From positions 62,001-126,000 of the forward strand of contig JANQQU010000034.1 of the NCBI GenBank assembly GCA_028284905.1: a DNA stretch of 64,000 nt, written 5' to 3'. Source of the DNA: Calditrichia bacterium. GTDB lineage: Bacteria > Calditrichota > Calditrichia > RBG-13-44-9 > J075. The notes below the pieces were generated by a model. That model was not told where the DNA came from. It did not search any database and saw only the letters and a list, made by a program, of their open reading frames with translations. The position numbers and the translations under genes were made by a program. Positions 15,907 to 25,918 of this stretch are shown here, piece after piece; within the stretch, counting starts at the first letter, position 1; the number at the start of each line of letters is the position of its first letter.

Positions 15907-18900
15907 GTGCTTACCAGAATAATCCTTCCATATCAAATTATTATACTTCTTTTCAGCGGGATTTTTTTTAACGGATACGCCCAGGATTTTATTCCAAAAA
16001 TTGAACGTTTCTCACTAAAAGACGGATTACCAACATCCCCGGTTGCCGGTGCCCCGGTTCAGGATCAGCATGGCTTTATCTGGTTCGGCACCTGGAATGG
16101 CCTTTACAAATATGACGGATATACTTTTCAGGGATACTGGCATAATCCCGACGATTCCCTTTCCCTCTCGCATAACTGGGCGATGCCCTACATAACCCGC
16201 GATGGCACTCTTTGGGCGGGCACCGCTGCCGGCCTGGATCGTTTTAATGCCCTCGATAAAACCTTTACCCGCTTCAGCCATGATTCAGAGAATCCGACCA
16301 CCATTGGCAGCGGTAGCGTCGATGTGATTCTCGAGGATAGGCAGAGGCGTTTCTGGGTTGGCACCGCAAATGGTTTTAATTTGATGGACCGGCAATCCGG
16401 GCATTTTACCCGCTATGCTTCCGGAGCATATAATTCCGGTCAGCTGTTTGGCAATCAGGTCCGGGAAATTTTTGAAGATGATCAGGGCACTATCTGGATC
16501 GGGACCGGTAATCCGTTTTCCCATCGCATGTCCGGAGGTTTAAATCGCCTCAATGAATCAAACGAGACTTTCGATCATTTTTTAGTTAACTCTGCGAATC
16601 CGCTTGATCGAAAAAACTTCGTCCAGGCGATTTATCAACCCGGCGGTGATGAGCCCTGGGTCGCCACCTGGCAGGGCGGCCTCTATCGCTTCGACCGCCG
16701 GGAGAGTCGCTTTCTGGCGCTCCCGCCGCTGCAGTATCCGGTTGATGAGAACCGGACAAATTTCCATGGTATCACCTGGATGACCCCACAACCGGGCACA
16801 CCCTATTTGTGGATGGCGACGTTTCGCGGGGGCCTCAATCGATACAATGTTGAAAACGGAGAAAATTCTTTTTATCTCTACGATGCCGATGCTCCTTTTA
16901 CCATCGCAGATGACCGGGTGTGGAGCGTATTCATCGATGCGGACAATTTACTCTGGGTTGGCACTCATAGTGGTTTGAACAAGACCGACCTCTCCGGCAA
17001 ATTCCCTGCTTATCAGCTTAATCTGAAACCAGACGAGGGCGTGACAGACATTCTCGAAGACGAACAAGGTCGCATTTGGCTCGGCACTAGCGATATGCGT
17101 CTGCTTCGCTGGGATCGGGAAAATCAGCAGGTAGATTCTTTTCGCCCACCCGCCGGCAACTGTGCAGTCTGGAATATTCCCGGCAGTGCAATGGCCCATT
17201 CTCAGGATGGTTTACTGCTCTTCGTCAACAACTGCGGTTTGTTTCAATTCGACCTAAAGCGGGAAATCTTTCAACGTCTGCCGGGGTTATCGGGTGCGCA
17301 GCCAGCGATAAACTCCGATCGGCCGATCACAATGCTCGCCGACCGGCATAATACTCTCTGGATTAGCGCTGATCCCCTAACAACAATCGACCTTACTACT
17401 GGAGAAGTCAACCAATACAAACATGATCCCGCAGATGAGAACAGTATCAATGAGAATGATATTGAGACTGTCTTTGAGGATAATGCCGGTAATATGTGGA
17501 TTGGCACTGTTAACGGTCTGGCGCAATTTCAGCGGGAAAGCGGGAAATTTTCCCGGATGTTGGAAATTAAAGATGGGCAAAGAATCGCCGTCACCGATAT
17601 TAGTACAGATTCAACCGGAATCATTTATCTGTCGACCGATACCGACGGTCTGGTGATTCTGGATCCGACTAGTGGAGAAACTGAAAAATTTTCTGTTCAG
17701 GAGGGCATGCATACCAGTTCTTTCTATAATATTATTAATGATCAGATTGGGAATGCCTGGCTTTTTTCCCCAACCGGAATCACACGTTTTAACACAACAA
17801 CAAAAGCGAGCAAGTTTTTTGACCAGAATGACGGTCTGGTAGAAATGACTTATCTCCGGCAAGCCGCTTATTGCAGTAAAAATGGAGATATCCTGCTCGG
17901 TGGCCGGGGGGCGATTAATTTTTTCGACCCGCAAGCCTTCCAGGGCAGCAACAATCCTCCCCGGGTTATTCTCACCGGTCTGCAGATTGCCGGAGAAGCG
18001 CCGGTGACTGGCTCGCAGGTCCGCCTTTTTCAATCATCCGGGGCGGATAATCGGATGACGCTCTCCCATACACAGAATGATATAACGATTGATTTTGTCG
18101 CGCTTGATTATCGCAATCCTCATTTGAATCAATATCAATATCAATTGGAAAATTATGAAAAAGATTGGGTGCAGGCCGGCACACAGCGCAGTGCCCGTTA
18201 TACCAATCTTGATCCCGGTGATTATACTTTTCGTGCCCGTGCGGCTAACAGTAATGGTATTTGGAGTACTGAAGATACTGTTTTTCATTTTCGGATTCTT
18301 AAACCCTGGTGGGCAACCTGGTGGGCGTATCTGCTTTATAGCCTGGTGATCGGCGGTATTATTCTGGCCGCACGAAAATACGAGACCAATCGTATTCGCC
18401 TGAAGAATCAATTACGCCTGGAGCAAATAGAAGCGGAGAAGTTAAAAGAAGTCGATCAAATGAAGTCGCATTTTTTCGCGAACATTTCCCATGAGTTTCG
18501 CACACCTTTAACAGTCATCCTCGGTCAGATAAACGCCGTTACGGAGGCAATAAAAACCCCGAAGGAGCAGGATAAATTAGAAGTAGCGAAGCGAAATAGC
18601 CACCGGCTACTCAATCTGGTCAATCAACTGCTGGATCTCTCTCAGTTGGAATCCGGCGCTATGTCGCTCAACATTACCAGAAGCGATGTTCTCCCTTTTC
18701 TGAAATACCTGCTTTATTCTTTCGAAAGCATGGCGGATGAAAAGAACATTTCTCTTCATTGGGAATGCGAGGCAGCGGAAATCGTTATCGATCATGAACC
18801 GGATAAGCTGGAAAAAATTGTCGTTAATCTCCTCTCTAACGCAATCAAGTTTACACCGGCAGGCGGGAAAGTCAGTCTTCAGTTATCAGTTGTCAGTGAT

Positions 18901-20052
18901 CAGTTATCAGTGAACAATGAGCATTCGGGAGATAGAAAACTGATAACTGACAACTGTTTACTGATAACTGTCAGCGATAGCGGCAGCGGCATTCCCGCAG
19001 AGAAATTGCCCTATATTTTCGAGCGTTTTTATCAGACTCATCAGGATGAATCCAATCCGCAGACAGGCTCTGGTATTGGCCTCGCGCTGGTTAAAGAGCT
19101 GGTCGAACTGCACAAGGGCACAATTTCCGTTGCCAGTGAAATTCAGCGGGGAACAACTTTTACAATAAAGTTACCGCTGCAGCAAACCTCTTTTCAAGTA
19201 ACGGCATCTGCTTCTCAGCCTTTCCAGGAAACCACCGCGACGGAAGTCGAAGGCTCACCTGCGCTTTCCCTTGAATCTGCAGCCGAAACTGAGAGAAAGC
19301 TACCGGAAACCATCATCTTATTGGTAGAAGACAATACCGATATTCGGAATTATATTCGGGAAAATCTGGAAACACATTATCAGATTAAAGAAGCAGCAGA
19401 TGGAGAAGAAGGACTGAAGCAGGCCCGAGCGATCATCCCGGATCTTATTATCAGCGACATAATGATGCCCCGCATGGATGGCTACGAGTTCTCCCGGCAA
19501 ATTCGAGCCGATGAAAAAACCAGCCACATCCCAATAATCATGCTCACTGCCAAGGCAGGCCAAAGCGATAAGATCAGTGGATTGGAGATTGGCGTGGACG
19601 ATTACCTGATCAAGCCCTTCGATGCCCGGGAACTGCAAGTGCGCATCCGCAACCTGATCCAGCTCCGCCGCCAGCTGAAAGAGCGCTTCAGCACTGCGAC
19701 GGTTATTCGCCCGAAAGATGTTTCCGCGGTTTCCGCCGATCAAAAATTTCTGCAACGCATTTTGGATATCATTGAGGCGCAAATGGGCGATGATAGTTTT
19801 AACGTCGAAGTGCTCGCACGGCAGGCGAATATGAGTGAACCACAATTGAATCGCAAACTCAATGCGTTGATCAATCAGCCGCCCGGCAAACTGATTCGCT
19901 CGTTGCGACTACAGCGCGCCGCAGACTTACTTCAGCAAGGTGCCGGTAACGTGGCAGAAATTGCATATGAAGTTGGTTTTACCGATCAGGCGAACTTTAC
20001 CCGCAGTTTTAAGAAACAGTTTGGTGTTACGCCCTCGAAGTATAAAAAGTAA
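15907..20052 (+). CDS. Hybrid two-component system protein (full length)
   Basis: 1381 residues. A signal peptide (about 1-26) precedes two periplasmic reg_prop propellers (about 30-690) with repeated G.IWFGT..GL and WIGT..GL strands. Then come a Y_Y_Y domain (about 720-790), one membrane helix (about 800-822), HisKA with SHEFRTPL (His about 862), HATPase with SGSGIP, a receiver with IISDIMMP (Asp about 1184) and an AraC helix-turn-helix (about 1285-1381). It senses a periplasmic ligand and acts as its own DNA-binding regulator. It starts with GTG and has only a weak ribosome site. The HATPase carries a repeat-derived insert (18880-18972). No obvious target operon adjoins it, so the ligand is unknown. 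Confidence 0.95.
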   Translation: MLTRIILPYQIIILLFSGIFFNGYAQDFIPKIERFSLKDGLPTSPVAGAPVQDQHGFIWFGTWNGLYKYDGYTFQGYWHNPDDSLSLSHNWAMPYITRDGTLWAGTAAGLDRFNALDKTFTRFSHDSENPTTIGSGSVDVILEDRQRRFWVGTANGFNLMDRQSGHFTRYASGAYNSGQLFGNQVREIFEDDQGTIWIGTGNPFSHRMSGGLNRLNESNETFDHFLVNSANPLDRKNFVQAIYQPGGDEPWVATWQGGLYRFDRRESRFLALPPLQYPVDENRTNFHGITWMTPQPGTPYLWMATFRGGLNRYNVENGENSFYLYDADAPFTIADDRVWSVFIDADNLLWVGTHSGLNKTDLSGKFPAYQLNLKPDEGVTDILEDEQGRIWLGTSDMRLLRWDRENQQVDSFRPPAGNCAVWNIPGSAMAHSQDGLLLFVNNCGLFQFDLKREIFQRLPGLSGAQPAINSDRPITMLADRHNTLWISADPLTTIDLTTGEVNQYKHDPADENSINENDIETVFEDNAGNMWIGTVNGLAQFQRESGKFSRMLEIKDGQRIAVTDISTDSTGIIYLSTDTDGLVILDPTSGETEKFSVQEGMHTSSFYNIINDQIGNAWLFSPTGITRFNTTTKASKFFDQNDGLVEMTYLRQAAYCSKNGDILLGGRGAINFFDPQAFQGSNNPPRVILTGLQIAGEAPVTGSQVRLFQSSGADNRMTLSHTQNDITIDFVALDYRNPHLNQYQYQLENYEKDWVQAGTQRSARYTNLDPGDYTFRARAANSNGIWSTEDTVFHFRILKPWWATWWAYLLYSLVIGGIILAARKYETNRIRLKNQLRLEQIEAEKLKEVDQMKSHFFANISHEFRTPLTVILGQINAVTEAIKTPKEQDKLEVAKRNSHRLLNLVNQLLDLSQLESGAMSLNITRSDVLPFLKYLLYSFESMADEKNISLHWECEAAEIVIDHEPDKLEKIVVNLLSNAIKFTPAGGKVSLQLSVVSDQLSVNNEHSGDRKLITDNCLLITVSDSGSGIPAEKLPYIFERFYQTHQDESNPQTGSGIGLALVKELVELHKGTISVASEIQRGTTFTIKLPLQQTSFQVTASASQPFQETTATEVEGSPALSLESAAETERKLPETIILLVEDNTDIRNYIRENLETHYQIKEAADGEEGLKQARAIIPDLIISDIMMPRMDGYEFSRQIRADEKTSHIPIIMLTAKAGQSDKISGLEIGVDDYLIKPFDARELQVRIRNLIQLRRQLKERFSTATVIRPKDVSAVSADQKFLQRILDIIEAQMGDDSFNVEVLARQANMSEPQLNRKLNALINQPPGKLIRSLRLQRAADLLQQGAGNVAEIAYEVGFTDQANFTRSFKKQFGVTPSKYKK
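18880..18972 (+). repeat. Palindromic dispersed repeat inserted in frame within a kinase gene
   Basis: CAGTTATCAGT units followed by inverted ACTGATAACTG units encode residues rich in QLSV and LLIT between the GGKVSL strand and the SDSGSGIP box. It has the same family and the same domain position as the element at 921-1013. Confidence 0.75.
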
Positions 20053-20116
20053 ATCATTCTGTAGATCAATATCAGCTATTGACGTAGTAAAAATTTGACT
20101 CCGCATTACCTATAAA

Positions 20117-20151
20117 AAAACAGCCCCGAAAAATTCCGAGGCTGTTTTTTT
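20117..20151. terminator. Bidirectional terminator between convergent genes
   Basis: ACAGCCCCGAA pairs with TTCCGAGGCTGT, flanked by A-rich and T-rich tracts on both sides. It can serve both the HTCS gene (+) and the OmpH-like gene (-). Confidence 0.8.
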
Positions 20152-20182
20152 ACCTGCATCTATTGGTTGTGCCCAAAATTGT

Positions 20183-20713
20183 TTACTGAGCCCCGTCCTG
20201 AAATTGAATGCCAAGGACCGTTGCTACATCTTTGGTAATATCGACATAATTGACCTGGTCTGCATATAACAGGGCATCGCTCTTCCAAACTGCATGGAGG
20301 CCTTTATTTTTTGCGACCTGATTAATGGCATTATTTACTTTTTCCAGCAGGGGATTTAAGAGTTCAACTTCCTTTTTCTTCAACTCCTGATCATAATTGA
20401 CGACCATCTGCTCATATTGCTGTTGCAACTGCGTTAGTTCCTGCTCTTTTTGTGCTTTCGCTTCCGCTGTCATTAAAGTACGCTGCTGCTGATAAGCGGT
20501 CAATTTATCATTAATTTCTACCTGCTTATTCTGAACATTCTGCTCAAAAGTTTGTCTTTGCGATTGCAGTTGTTTCAGCACTTCTTCATACTCCGGCATG
20601 GAAGCAAGCAGCAAATCGCCATTGGTGTAGCCATTTTTTCCTGTTTGTGCATTTACGGACAGGCCAAGAACAAACAAGAACATAAGTATTAAACTCATAC
20701 TAGAACGTTTCAT
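20183..20713 (-). CDS. OmpH/Skp family periplasmic chaperone
   Basis: 176 residues. A signal peptide ending SVNA-QT is followed by a long charged coiled coil (about 45-130: EVLKQLQSQRQTFEQNV..., QQQRTLMTAEAKAQKEQE) and a C-terminal segment with LHAVWKSDALLYAD. This is the plan of Skp/OmpH proteins, trimeric chaperones that hold unfolded outer-membrane proteins for the BAM machine. ATG at 20713 is preferred because AGGA lies 8 bases upstream; a GTG five codons earlier overlaps that site. It is not next to bamA or lpxD here, unlike in many genomes. The surface-protein-rich neighbourhood fits its role. Confidence 0.88.
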   Translation of the reverse strand: MKRSSMSLILMFLFVLGLSVNAQTGKNGYTNGDLLLASMPEYEEVLKQLQSQRQTFEQNVQNKQVEINDKLTAYQQQRTLMTAEAKAQKEQELTQLQQQYEQMVVNYDQELKKKEVELLNPLLEKVNNAINQVAKNKGLHAVWKSDALLYADQVNYVDITKDVATVLGIQFQDGAQ

Positions 20714-20928
20714 TACTAATTTCCTCACTTTAAATAAGTTTCTATGGTTATTTTATTCAACTCTGTTTATATCAAAAGTTTAATTACTTTCTAAATATTT
20801 TGACCTTGCACACTGCAATAAGTCACTTTCATCCGAGCAACAACAAAAGAATAATTTTCTTAAAACGCAAAAAATATACGTAAACTATCGCAAAAATCAA
20901 CATTTTCAGGACATATTGGGGAGAAGAT

Positions 20929-21405
20929 ATGCAAAATTTGGAAGATAAAGTCGCCTTAACCTACTTTAACCAGCTGGATATGGCGATTTCCGGCTGGATG
21001 GGTCGACGCGGATTAACCGTGCTACGGATTGGATTGGGCATCGTCTTTTTCTGGTTCGGTATACTAAAGTTTTTCCCCGGGGTAAGTCCTGCAGAGGGAT
21101 TGGTACGCAATACCATCTATTTTGTTGATCCTGATTTTTTTCTCCCGATTCTCGCTGCCTGGGAAACCCTCATTGGCATCGGCCTGATCAGCGGAAAATT
21201 TATGCGTACCACTTTACTCCTGCTATTTCTCCAGATGCCCGGCACTGCATTGCCGCTGATTGTTTTACCGGAAGTTGTCTGGCAAGCCTTCCCGTACGGA
21301 TTAACACTGGAAGGTCAGTACATCGTAAAAAATCTGGTGTTGATCGGGGCCGGGCTGGTACTTGGCGGACAAGTACGGAAGCAGCTTCCGAATGAGAATC
21401 AATAA
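20929..21405 (+). CDS. DoxX-like membrane protein
   Basis: 158 residues with four predicted membrane helices (about 28-48, 65-88, 90-112, 125-148). The first contains [20 protein letters not shown], a typical DoxX-family opening. Members are small inner-membrane proteins often linked to redox or quinone metabolism; their biochemical role is poorly defined. GGGGAGAAG precedes the ATG. It is transcribed divergently from the OmpH-like gene, with about 215 bases between them, and appears monocistronic. Confidence 0.82.
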   Translation: MQNLEDKVALTYFNQLDMAISGWMGRRGLTVLRIGLGIVFFWFGILKFFPGVSPAEGLVRNTIYFVDPDFFLPILAAWETLIGIGLISGKFMRTTLLLLFLQMPGTALPLIVLPEVVWQAFPYGLTLEGQYIVKNLVLIGAGLVLGGQVRKQLPNENQ

Positions 21406-21799
21406 GCGGAGAATCTTTTCCGTTTCGCTATTTTATATTTGCGTAAAATGTTTCGCTTCGCTATTTTTTGCAACCAATCGGTAGCGAATGTCACGATTTT
21501 CTTGCCCCCTGCGAATGTTTAGTTTCAGAGTTGGTTTTCATAAAATAATAGCATTTCAGTAACCCGCAGTAAAAGCACCGGCGTATCATAATTATTGGCC
21601 GTTTATTACTGTATTTACGACTTGGGAATTCTCCCGCAATGTCTGTAAATACTGATGCGGTCCCCTTAAGCATTACAAATTTTTTACTTCACTCAGAGAG
21701 AAATATTTTTGCCCAATACTCTACATAGATACGACATTTGTTGTACGGTATTTCGCAACTAACAATGATGATCTTTACTACTAAAAAAGGAGATTTATC
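21406..21799. other. Intergenic region upstream of the surface-protein operon
   Basis: 394 bases without a credible gene. A direct repeat TTCGCTATTTT occurs at 21424-21434 and 21457-21467. It presumably contains the promoter of the operon starting at 21800. No clear -35/-10 pair was identified. Confidence 0.5.
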
Positions 21800-23509
21800 A
21801 TGCCTCTCGAAGCCACCAATGCACTATTTTCCCCCCGCATGTTTTTACCCCGATGCACAATTTTCATGATTTTCTGGATTTCTCTGTTAATGACCCCGAT
21901 TTGGGGACAATCTACACAACAGGAAAAACAGGAAGAAACCCGCTTGCCGGTGTATGAGCAGCAAAATGAAATTTCTACCCGTGCCGGGAAATCGCAGCCC
22001 CGTAATCCCCTTAAAAAGCTTACCCAACAAAATGAAGCACTAAGCATTGTAAACAGTGCCGGCGATACGCTAATGCAGGTGGAAACCGATGGTAAAGTCG
22101 GCATCGGAACAACCAACCCAAATAGTGCATTGGAAGTCAACGGCACTCTATCTGCAGATTTTTTTGTCGGAAATGGAGGCGGCTTAACCAACCTCCCGGA
22201 CAATAGTCCCTGGAATAACAGCGGCAGTAATATTTACTTTAACACCGGCAAGGTAGGTATCGGAGACAACTCTCCGGTCGCGACCTTTACTGTTGGTAAT
22301 GGTGATAAGCTGCAGATTCATGGCAGCGATGGAGATATCGTATTTAAAGATGATCAGGGCTCGTTGCGATTTGCGAACGTTAATGGCAGCAATTCTCCGA
22401 TGATCCATATGTTTCAGTCCGGAACCAATAACTCTACCCGTATGCTTGTCGCCCACTCCCCCAATTTTCCCAGTTGGGGCATTCAATACAACGACACTTC
22501 CGATGCGTTTAACTATATCGGTGATAATCTGCCGATAATGCAAGTACAACTCTCCGGACAACGCCGGATAGGCATTGGTACTTTTTCTCCTGAGTCGAAA
22601 GTGCATGTTCTCAACAACAGTTCTACCGGATTCGGCCATTTAAAGCTTACTGAGGAGCAATTCGATTATTCCCGCATTACCTTTAATAATACCGTACATT
22701 CTCCCTTTTGGGATATTGCCGCCCGCTGCGATACAAATTTGGCGAATGGCCAGTTAAACTTCTATTATAGCGGCGTCGGGGACATCGTTTCCGTAAATGC
22801 CCGCCGGCGGGTAGGTATAAACGATGCCTCTCCCGGCTGGCCGTTGGAGATAAATGGCAACGGACAAAGTAGAACTGTCAATGTCTATAATACTCTTCCG
22901 ACGACGTCTACTTCTACTTTCAATTATGGAGTTCTCGTCAATTTAGGTCAGAGCAATAATAGTGGTTTCCCCCGCTTGTTTAATCTCTATGGATATTCTA
23001 CTGATGCGGACGCCTACCTCAGTTATGGTGTTTACGGTTTGGCCAGTAATGCGTCCAATTTCAATTATGGCGTGTATGGTGTTGCAGCTACCGTCACCGG
23101 CTATGCAGTCTATGGCAGCGGAAATATTTATTCTACCGGGCAATACCTGCCCTCCGACCGAAAACTTAAACGATTAAATCGCAGCTATAGCGAAGGTCTG
23201 CAAACCGTGATGGATCTCCGCCCCACCCGGTATGAGTATGACCGAAACACCTACGATTTTATGAACCTGCCCGAAGGCGAGCAGTACGGATTTATTGCCG
23301 ATGAAGTGCGGGACGTGCTTCCCAATCTGGTAAAACGCTCCTTTCAGGGATATGATGAGCCAACCTCCGATACCCATGAAGGGCAGGGCGTCGAGTTTGA
23401 TGCTGTTAATTACACCAGCCTGATCCCCATCCTGGTTTCCGCGGTTCAGGAACAGCAGGCACAGATCGAAGCGCTGCAAAAGCGTATTCAGGAACTCGAA
23501 AATCGCTAA
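21800..23509 (+). CDS. Exported tail-fibre-like protein with C-terminal S74 chaperone domain
   Basis: 569 residues. A hydrophobic N-terminal segment ending IWGQS is probably a signal peptide with a long n-region. The middle has short beta-rich fibre repeats (VGIGTTNPNSALEVNGTLSA, VGIGDNSPVATFTVGNG). The C-terminus (about 440-569) matches the peptidase S74 intramolecular chaperone: SDRKLKRLN with the Ser-Asp cleavage region, QYGFIADEVRDVLP and a final coiled coil. S74 domains assemble trimeric fibres and then cut themselves off. AAAGGAG precedes the ATG. It is the first gene of a three-gene operon of surface proteins. It could be a trimeric adhesin rather than phage-derived, as no phage genes adjoin. 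Confidence 0.88.
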   Translation: MPLEATNALFSPRMFLPRCTIFMIFWISLLMTPIWGQSTQQEKQEETRLPVYEQQNEISTRAGKSQPRNPLKKLTQQNEALSIVNSAGDTLMQVETDGKVGIGTTNPNSALEVNGTLSADFFVGNGGGLTNLPDNSPWNNSGSNIYFNTGKVGIGDNSPVATFTVGNGDKLQIHGSDGDIVFKDDQGSLRFANVNGSNSPMIHMFQSGTNNSTRMLVAHSPNFPSWGIQYNDTSDAFNYIGDNLPIMQVQLSGQRRIGIGTFSPESKVHVLNNSSTGFGHLKLTEEQFDYSRITFNNTVHSPFWDIAARCDTNLANGQLNFYYSGVGDIVSVNARRRVGINDASPGWPLEINGNGQSRTVNVYNTLPTTSTSTFNYGVLVNLGQSNNSGFPRLFNLYGYSTDADAYLSYGVYGLASNASNFNYGVYGVAATVTGYAVYGSGNIYSTGQYLPSDRKLKRLNRSYSEGLQTVMDLRPTRYEYDRNTYDFMNLPEGEQYGFIADEVRDVLPNLVKRSFQGYDEPTSDTHEGQGVEFDAVNYTSLIPILVSAVQEQQAQIEALQKRIQELENR

Positions 23510-23533
23510 ACGCCAACTGGAAAAGGAGAAGTA

Positions 23534-25861
23534 ATGAAAATCATTATTACTTTTTGCATATGTTTTCTTCTGGCTGCCTCGGCGTTCGGGCAAGTATCTC
23601 TTCGCATCGCTGACGGCACAACACTGGATGTCGCCGGGGCAATGGAGATTGTTTTGAAAGGGAACTGGGAAAATGACGGCACTTTCTCCCCCGGAGAAGG
23701 CATCGTCACCTTTAATGGCAGCGCGGACCAATCCATCGCTGGCAGCAGTGCTGAGAATTATTTCAATATGGCATTGGAAAAATCTACCGGCGCATTAACA
23801 CTGGAAACCGATATCATCATTCATAATTCCCTGATATTAAATGCCGGTCAGATTTTCACTGGAAATCACACCCTTCAGCTAGGTGATTCTTCCGAAGCGG
23901 TTCTGTTGAATAACGGAGGATCTATCAGCGGAAATTTACTTCGTTATATCAATAACATCAGTGGACCGAGGGTGTTTCCGGTCAGCAGCGGCATTTATAA
24001 TCGTCCACTCACGATAGATTTCACGGTGCCACCAAATACTGGCGGCATCATTAATGTTACCCATATAGACCCCGGTGGATTCTCAGCTGCCATCCCTCAA
24101 TTGGACGACAATGGCTATCCGCTGGATCGTCGTTCCGCAATGTACTGGGAGATTTCCATGGAGGGTATTTCCGGAGGCGAATACGACCTCAGTGTCGATG
24201 GCGCCGGACAACCAGGGATCATTCGCAGCAATTACCTGCGGATTCTTCACTCCACTGATGGAAACACATTCAACCTTGTCGGAAATCATCAGGCCGGAGA
24301 CAGTAGCATTGCCCGCCGCAGTGGCATCAGCGGAAGCATTGCTGATCGTTTTTATCTCGGAGGACATCCCCTCGATAATCCTCTGGAGGAAAGTATTGCC
24401 TTCACCCACTCATTCGCTGCCGGTTGGAACCTTATTGGTTTACCACTATTGTTTGCAGATGCCGCCCATCAAACCCTCTATCCATCCGCGGTTGAAGGCA
24501 GTTTGATGGGATTTACCAACGGCGATTATACCACTGTCGATACGCTTCGCCCCGGGGAAGGTTATTTCCTCGAATTTATCCAGCCGGCCAGTACTCCCCT
24601 GCAAGGATATGCCTATAGCGACCTGACTATAGATTTGGAAGCCGACTGGAATTTAATTAGCGCCGGAACCCGAAATGTTTTTGTCGGAGATATTATCGAT
24701 CCGAGTAGCATTATTATCCCCGGCACTATTTATGGTTTTGATGGTGCATATTATCCCACCAACATGCTTGAACCGGGGCAGGCCTATTGGATACGCGCCA
24801 ATACGCCCGGTCAAGTTACCCTGCCAGCGCAACCGACGGCTGTAGCGGATGCACCACAGCGCATCGCGACCTCCCGTTTAAACCTGGATCAATTTACTTC
24901 GCTGCAGATCGCGGATGCCCGCGGTCGTAACCAAACGCTCTACTTAAATGTAGACCTGGCAGAAGCAACTGCTCCGCCGGAAATTTCTTCCACAGAAAGC
25001 AGGGCAGCCCTCCTGCCGGAAGCGGCAGCATCCTTTGCGGCAGAGCAAAACTCGTCTTCTGTTGGCGAACGATCTCGTTCCAGCACAGATTCTCCAGAAA
25101 GCAATGCCCGGCAAGAGCGATTGGAAAGCACAGCCAGGGAGCAATCGAAAAAAGTCGCGGGCGAAACATCGGAGAATTCTACGCCACAAAAAGAAACCGC
25201 GCCTGGCAATATTGAGAATTTCAAACTACCTCCGACTCCGCCGATTGCCTTATCCGGCCTGGATGCACGTTTTGCCGATAATCTCAACTTTAGTGAGTCT
25301 GATGAAGCGGTCATTCACATTCAAGCCAGCGATTATCCGTTAACCATTGATGTTGCCAACCTCGCCGGGCTCCTGGATGACGCGGCGGCGCAATCTCAAT
25401 CGGATGGGGATCGAACAGATCATCCGGAAGCGTTACCAGAGCAAGCTGCATATCGGTATGTCATTACCGAATATAGTGCCGGCCAGAAAGGGGTAGCGCA
25501 TAATTTGGATGAAACCGCCAGCGTGCAAATCAATAATCCACAAGTGAAGACATTACGGATTAGCAAGAAAGCGATCGTTCCAACATCCTTTGCGGTTTCA
25601 CAGAATTATCCGAATCCATTTAATCCCCGCACGGAAATCCGCTATTCCATTCCCCGGGAAGGGAAGGTAGAAATCATCGTTTATAATGCGCTGGGTCAGA
25701 AGGTAAAAACCCTGGTTTCCCGAATAAAAAAAGCCGGCAGTTACCAAACGGTTTGGGATGGCACCAATGCCGCCGGGCAGGCTGTTGCAAGTGGTGTTTA
25801 CATGTACCGGGTTACCAGCGGGAAAAACAAGGCTGCCCGCAAGATGATATTGTTGAGATAG
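23534..25861 (+). CDS. Large exported protein with T9SS-type sorting domain
   Basis: 775 residues. A signal peptide (about 1-20, ending AFGQ) is followed by a beta-rich N-terminal region with LNAGQIFTGNHTLQLGDSS-type strands (about 30-270), a middle region with W-N-L-I/S repeats (AAGWNLIGLPLLF, EADWNLISAGTRN) and a Ser/Glu-rich low-complexity linker (about 480-560). The C-terminal sorting domain begins SQNYPNPFNPRTEIRYS and ends RKMILLR. AAAAGGAG precedes the ATG, which lies 24 bases after the S74 gene, so the two are co-transcribed. Function not recognised; probably a cell-surface or secreted structural protein. Confidence 0.85.
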   Translation: MKIIITFCICFLLAASAFGQVSLRIADGTTLDVAGAMEIVLKGNWENDGTFSPGEGIVTFNGSADQSIAGSSAENYFNMALEKSTGALTLETDIIIHNSLILNAGQIFTGNHTLQLGDSSEAVLLNNGGSISGNLLRYINNISGPRVFPVSSGIYNRPLTIDFTVPPNTGGIINVTHIDPGGFSAAIPQLDDNGYPLDRRSAMYWEISMEGISGGEYDLSVDGAGQPGIIRSNYLRILHSTDGNTFNLVGNHQAGDSSIARRSGISGSIADRFYLGGHPLDNPLEESIAFTHSFAAGWNLIGLPLLFADAAHQTLYPSAVEGSLMGFTNGDYTTVDTLRPGEGYFLEFIQPASTPLQGYAYSDLTIDLEADWNLISAGTRNVFVGDIIDPSSIIIPGTIYGFDGAYYPTNMLEPGQAYWIRANTPGQVTLPAQPTAVADAPQRIATSRLNLDQFTSLQIADARGRNQTLYLNVDLAEATAPPEISSTESRAALLPEAAASFAAEQNSSSVGERSRSSTDSPESNARQERLESTAREQSKKVAGETSENSTPQKETAPGNIENFKLPPTPPIALSGLDARFADNLNFSESDEAVIHIQASDYPLTIDVANLAGLLDDAAAQSQSDGDRTDHPEALPEQAAYRYVITEYSAGQKGVAHNLDETASVQINNPQVKTLRISKKAIVPTSFAVSQNYPNPFNPRTEIRYSIPREGKVEIIVYNALGQKVKTLVSRIKKAGSYQTVWDGTNAAGQAVASGVYMYRVTSGKNKAARKMILLR

Positions 25862-25918
25862 GCAGCCCGATAAAAAACCAAATTAGCAAAAAATGAATGA
25901 TAGTGAGGATCGAATAAA

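Noticed and set aside
21491-21673. A 60-codon minus-strand frame in the gap before the S74 gene
   Set aside because: No ribosome site, low-quality composition and no recognisable feature; treated as non-coding.
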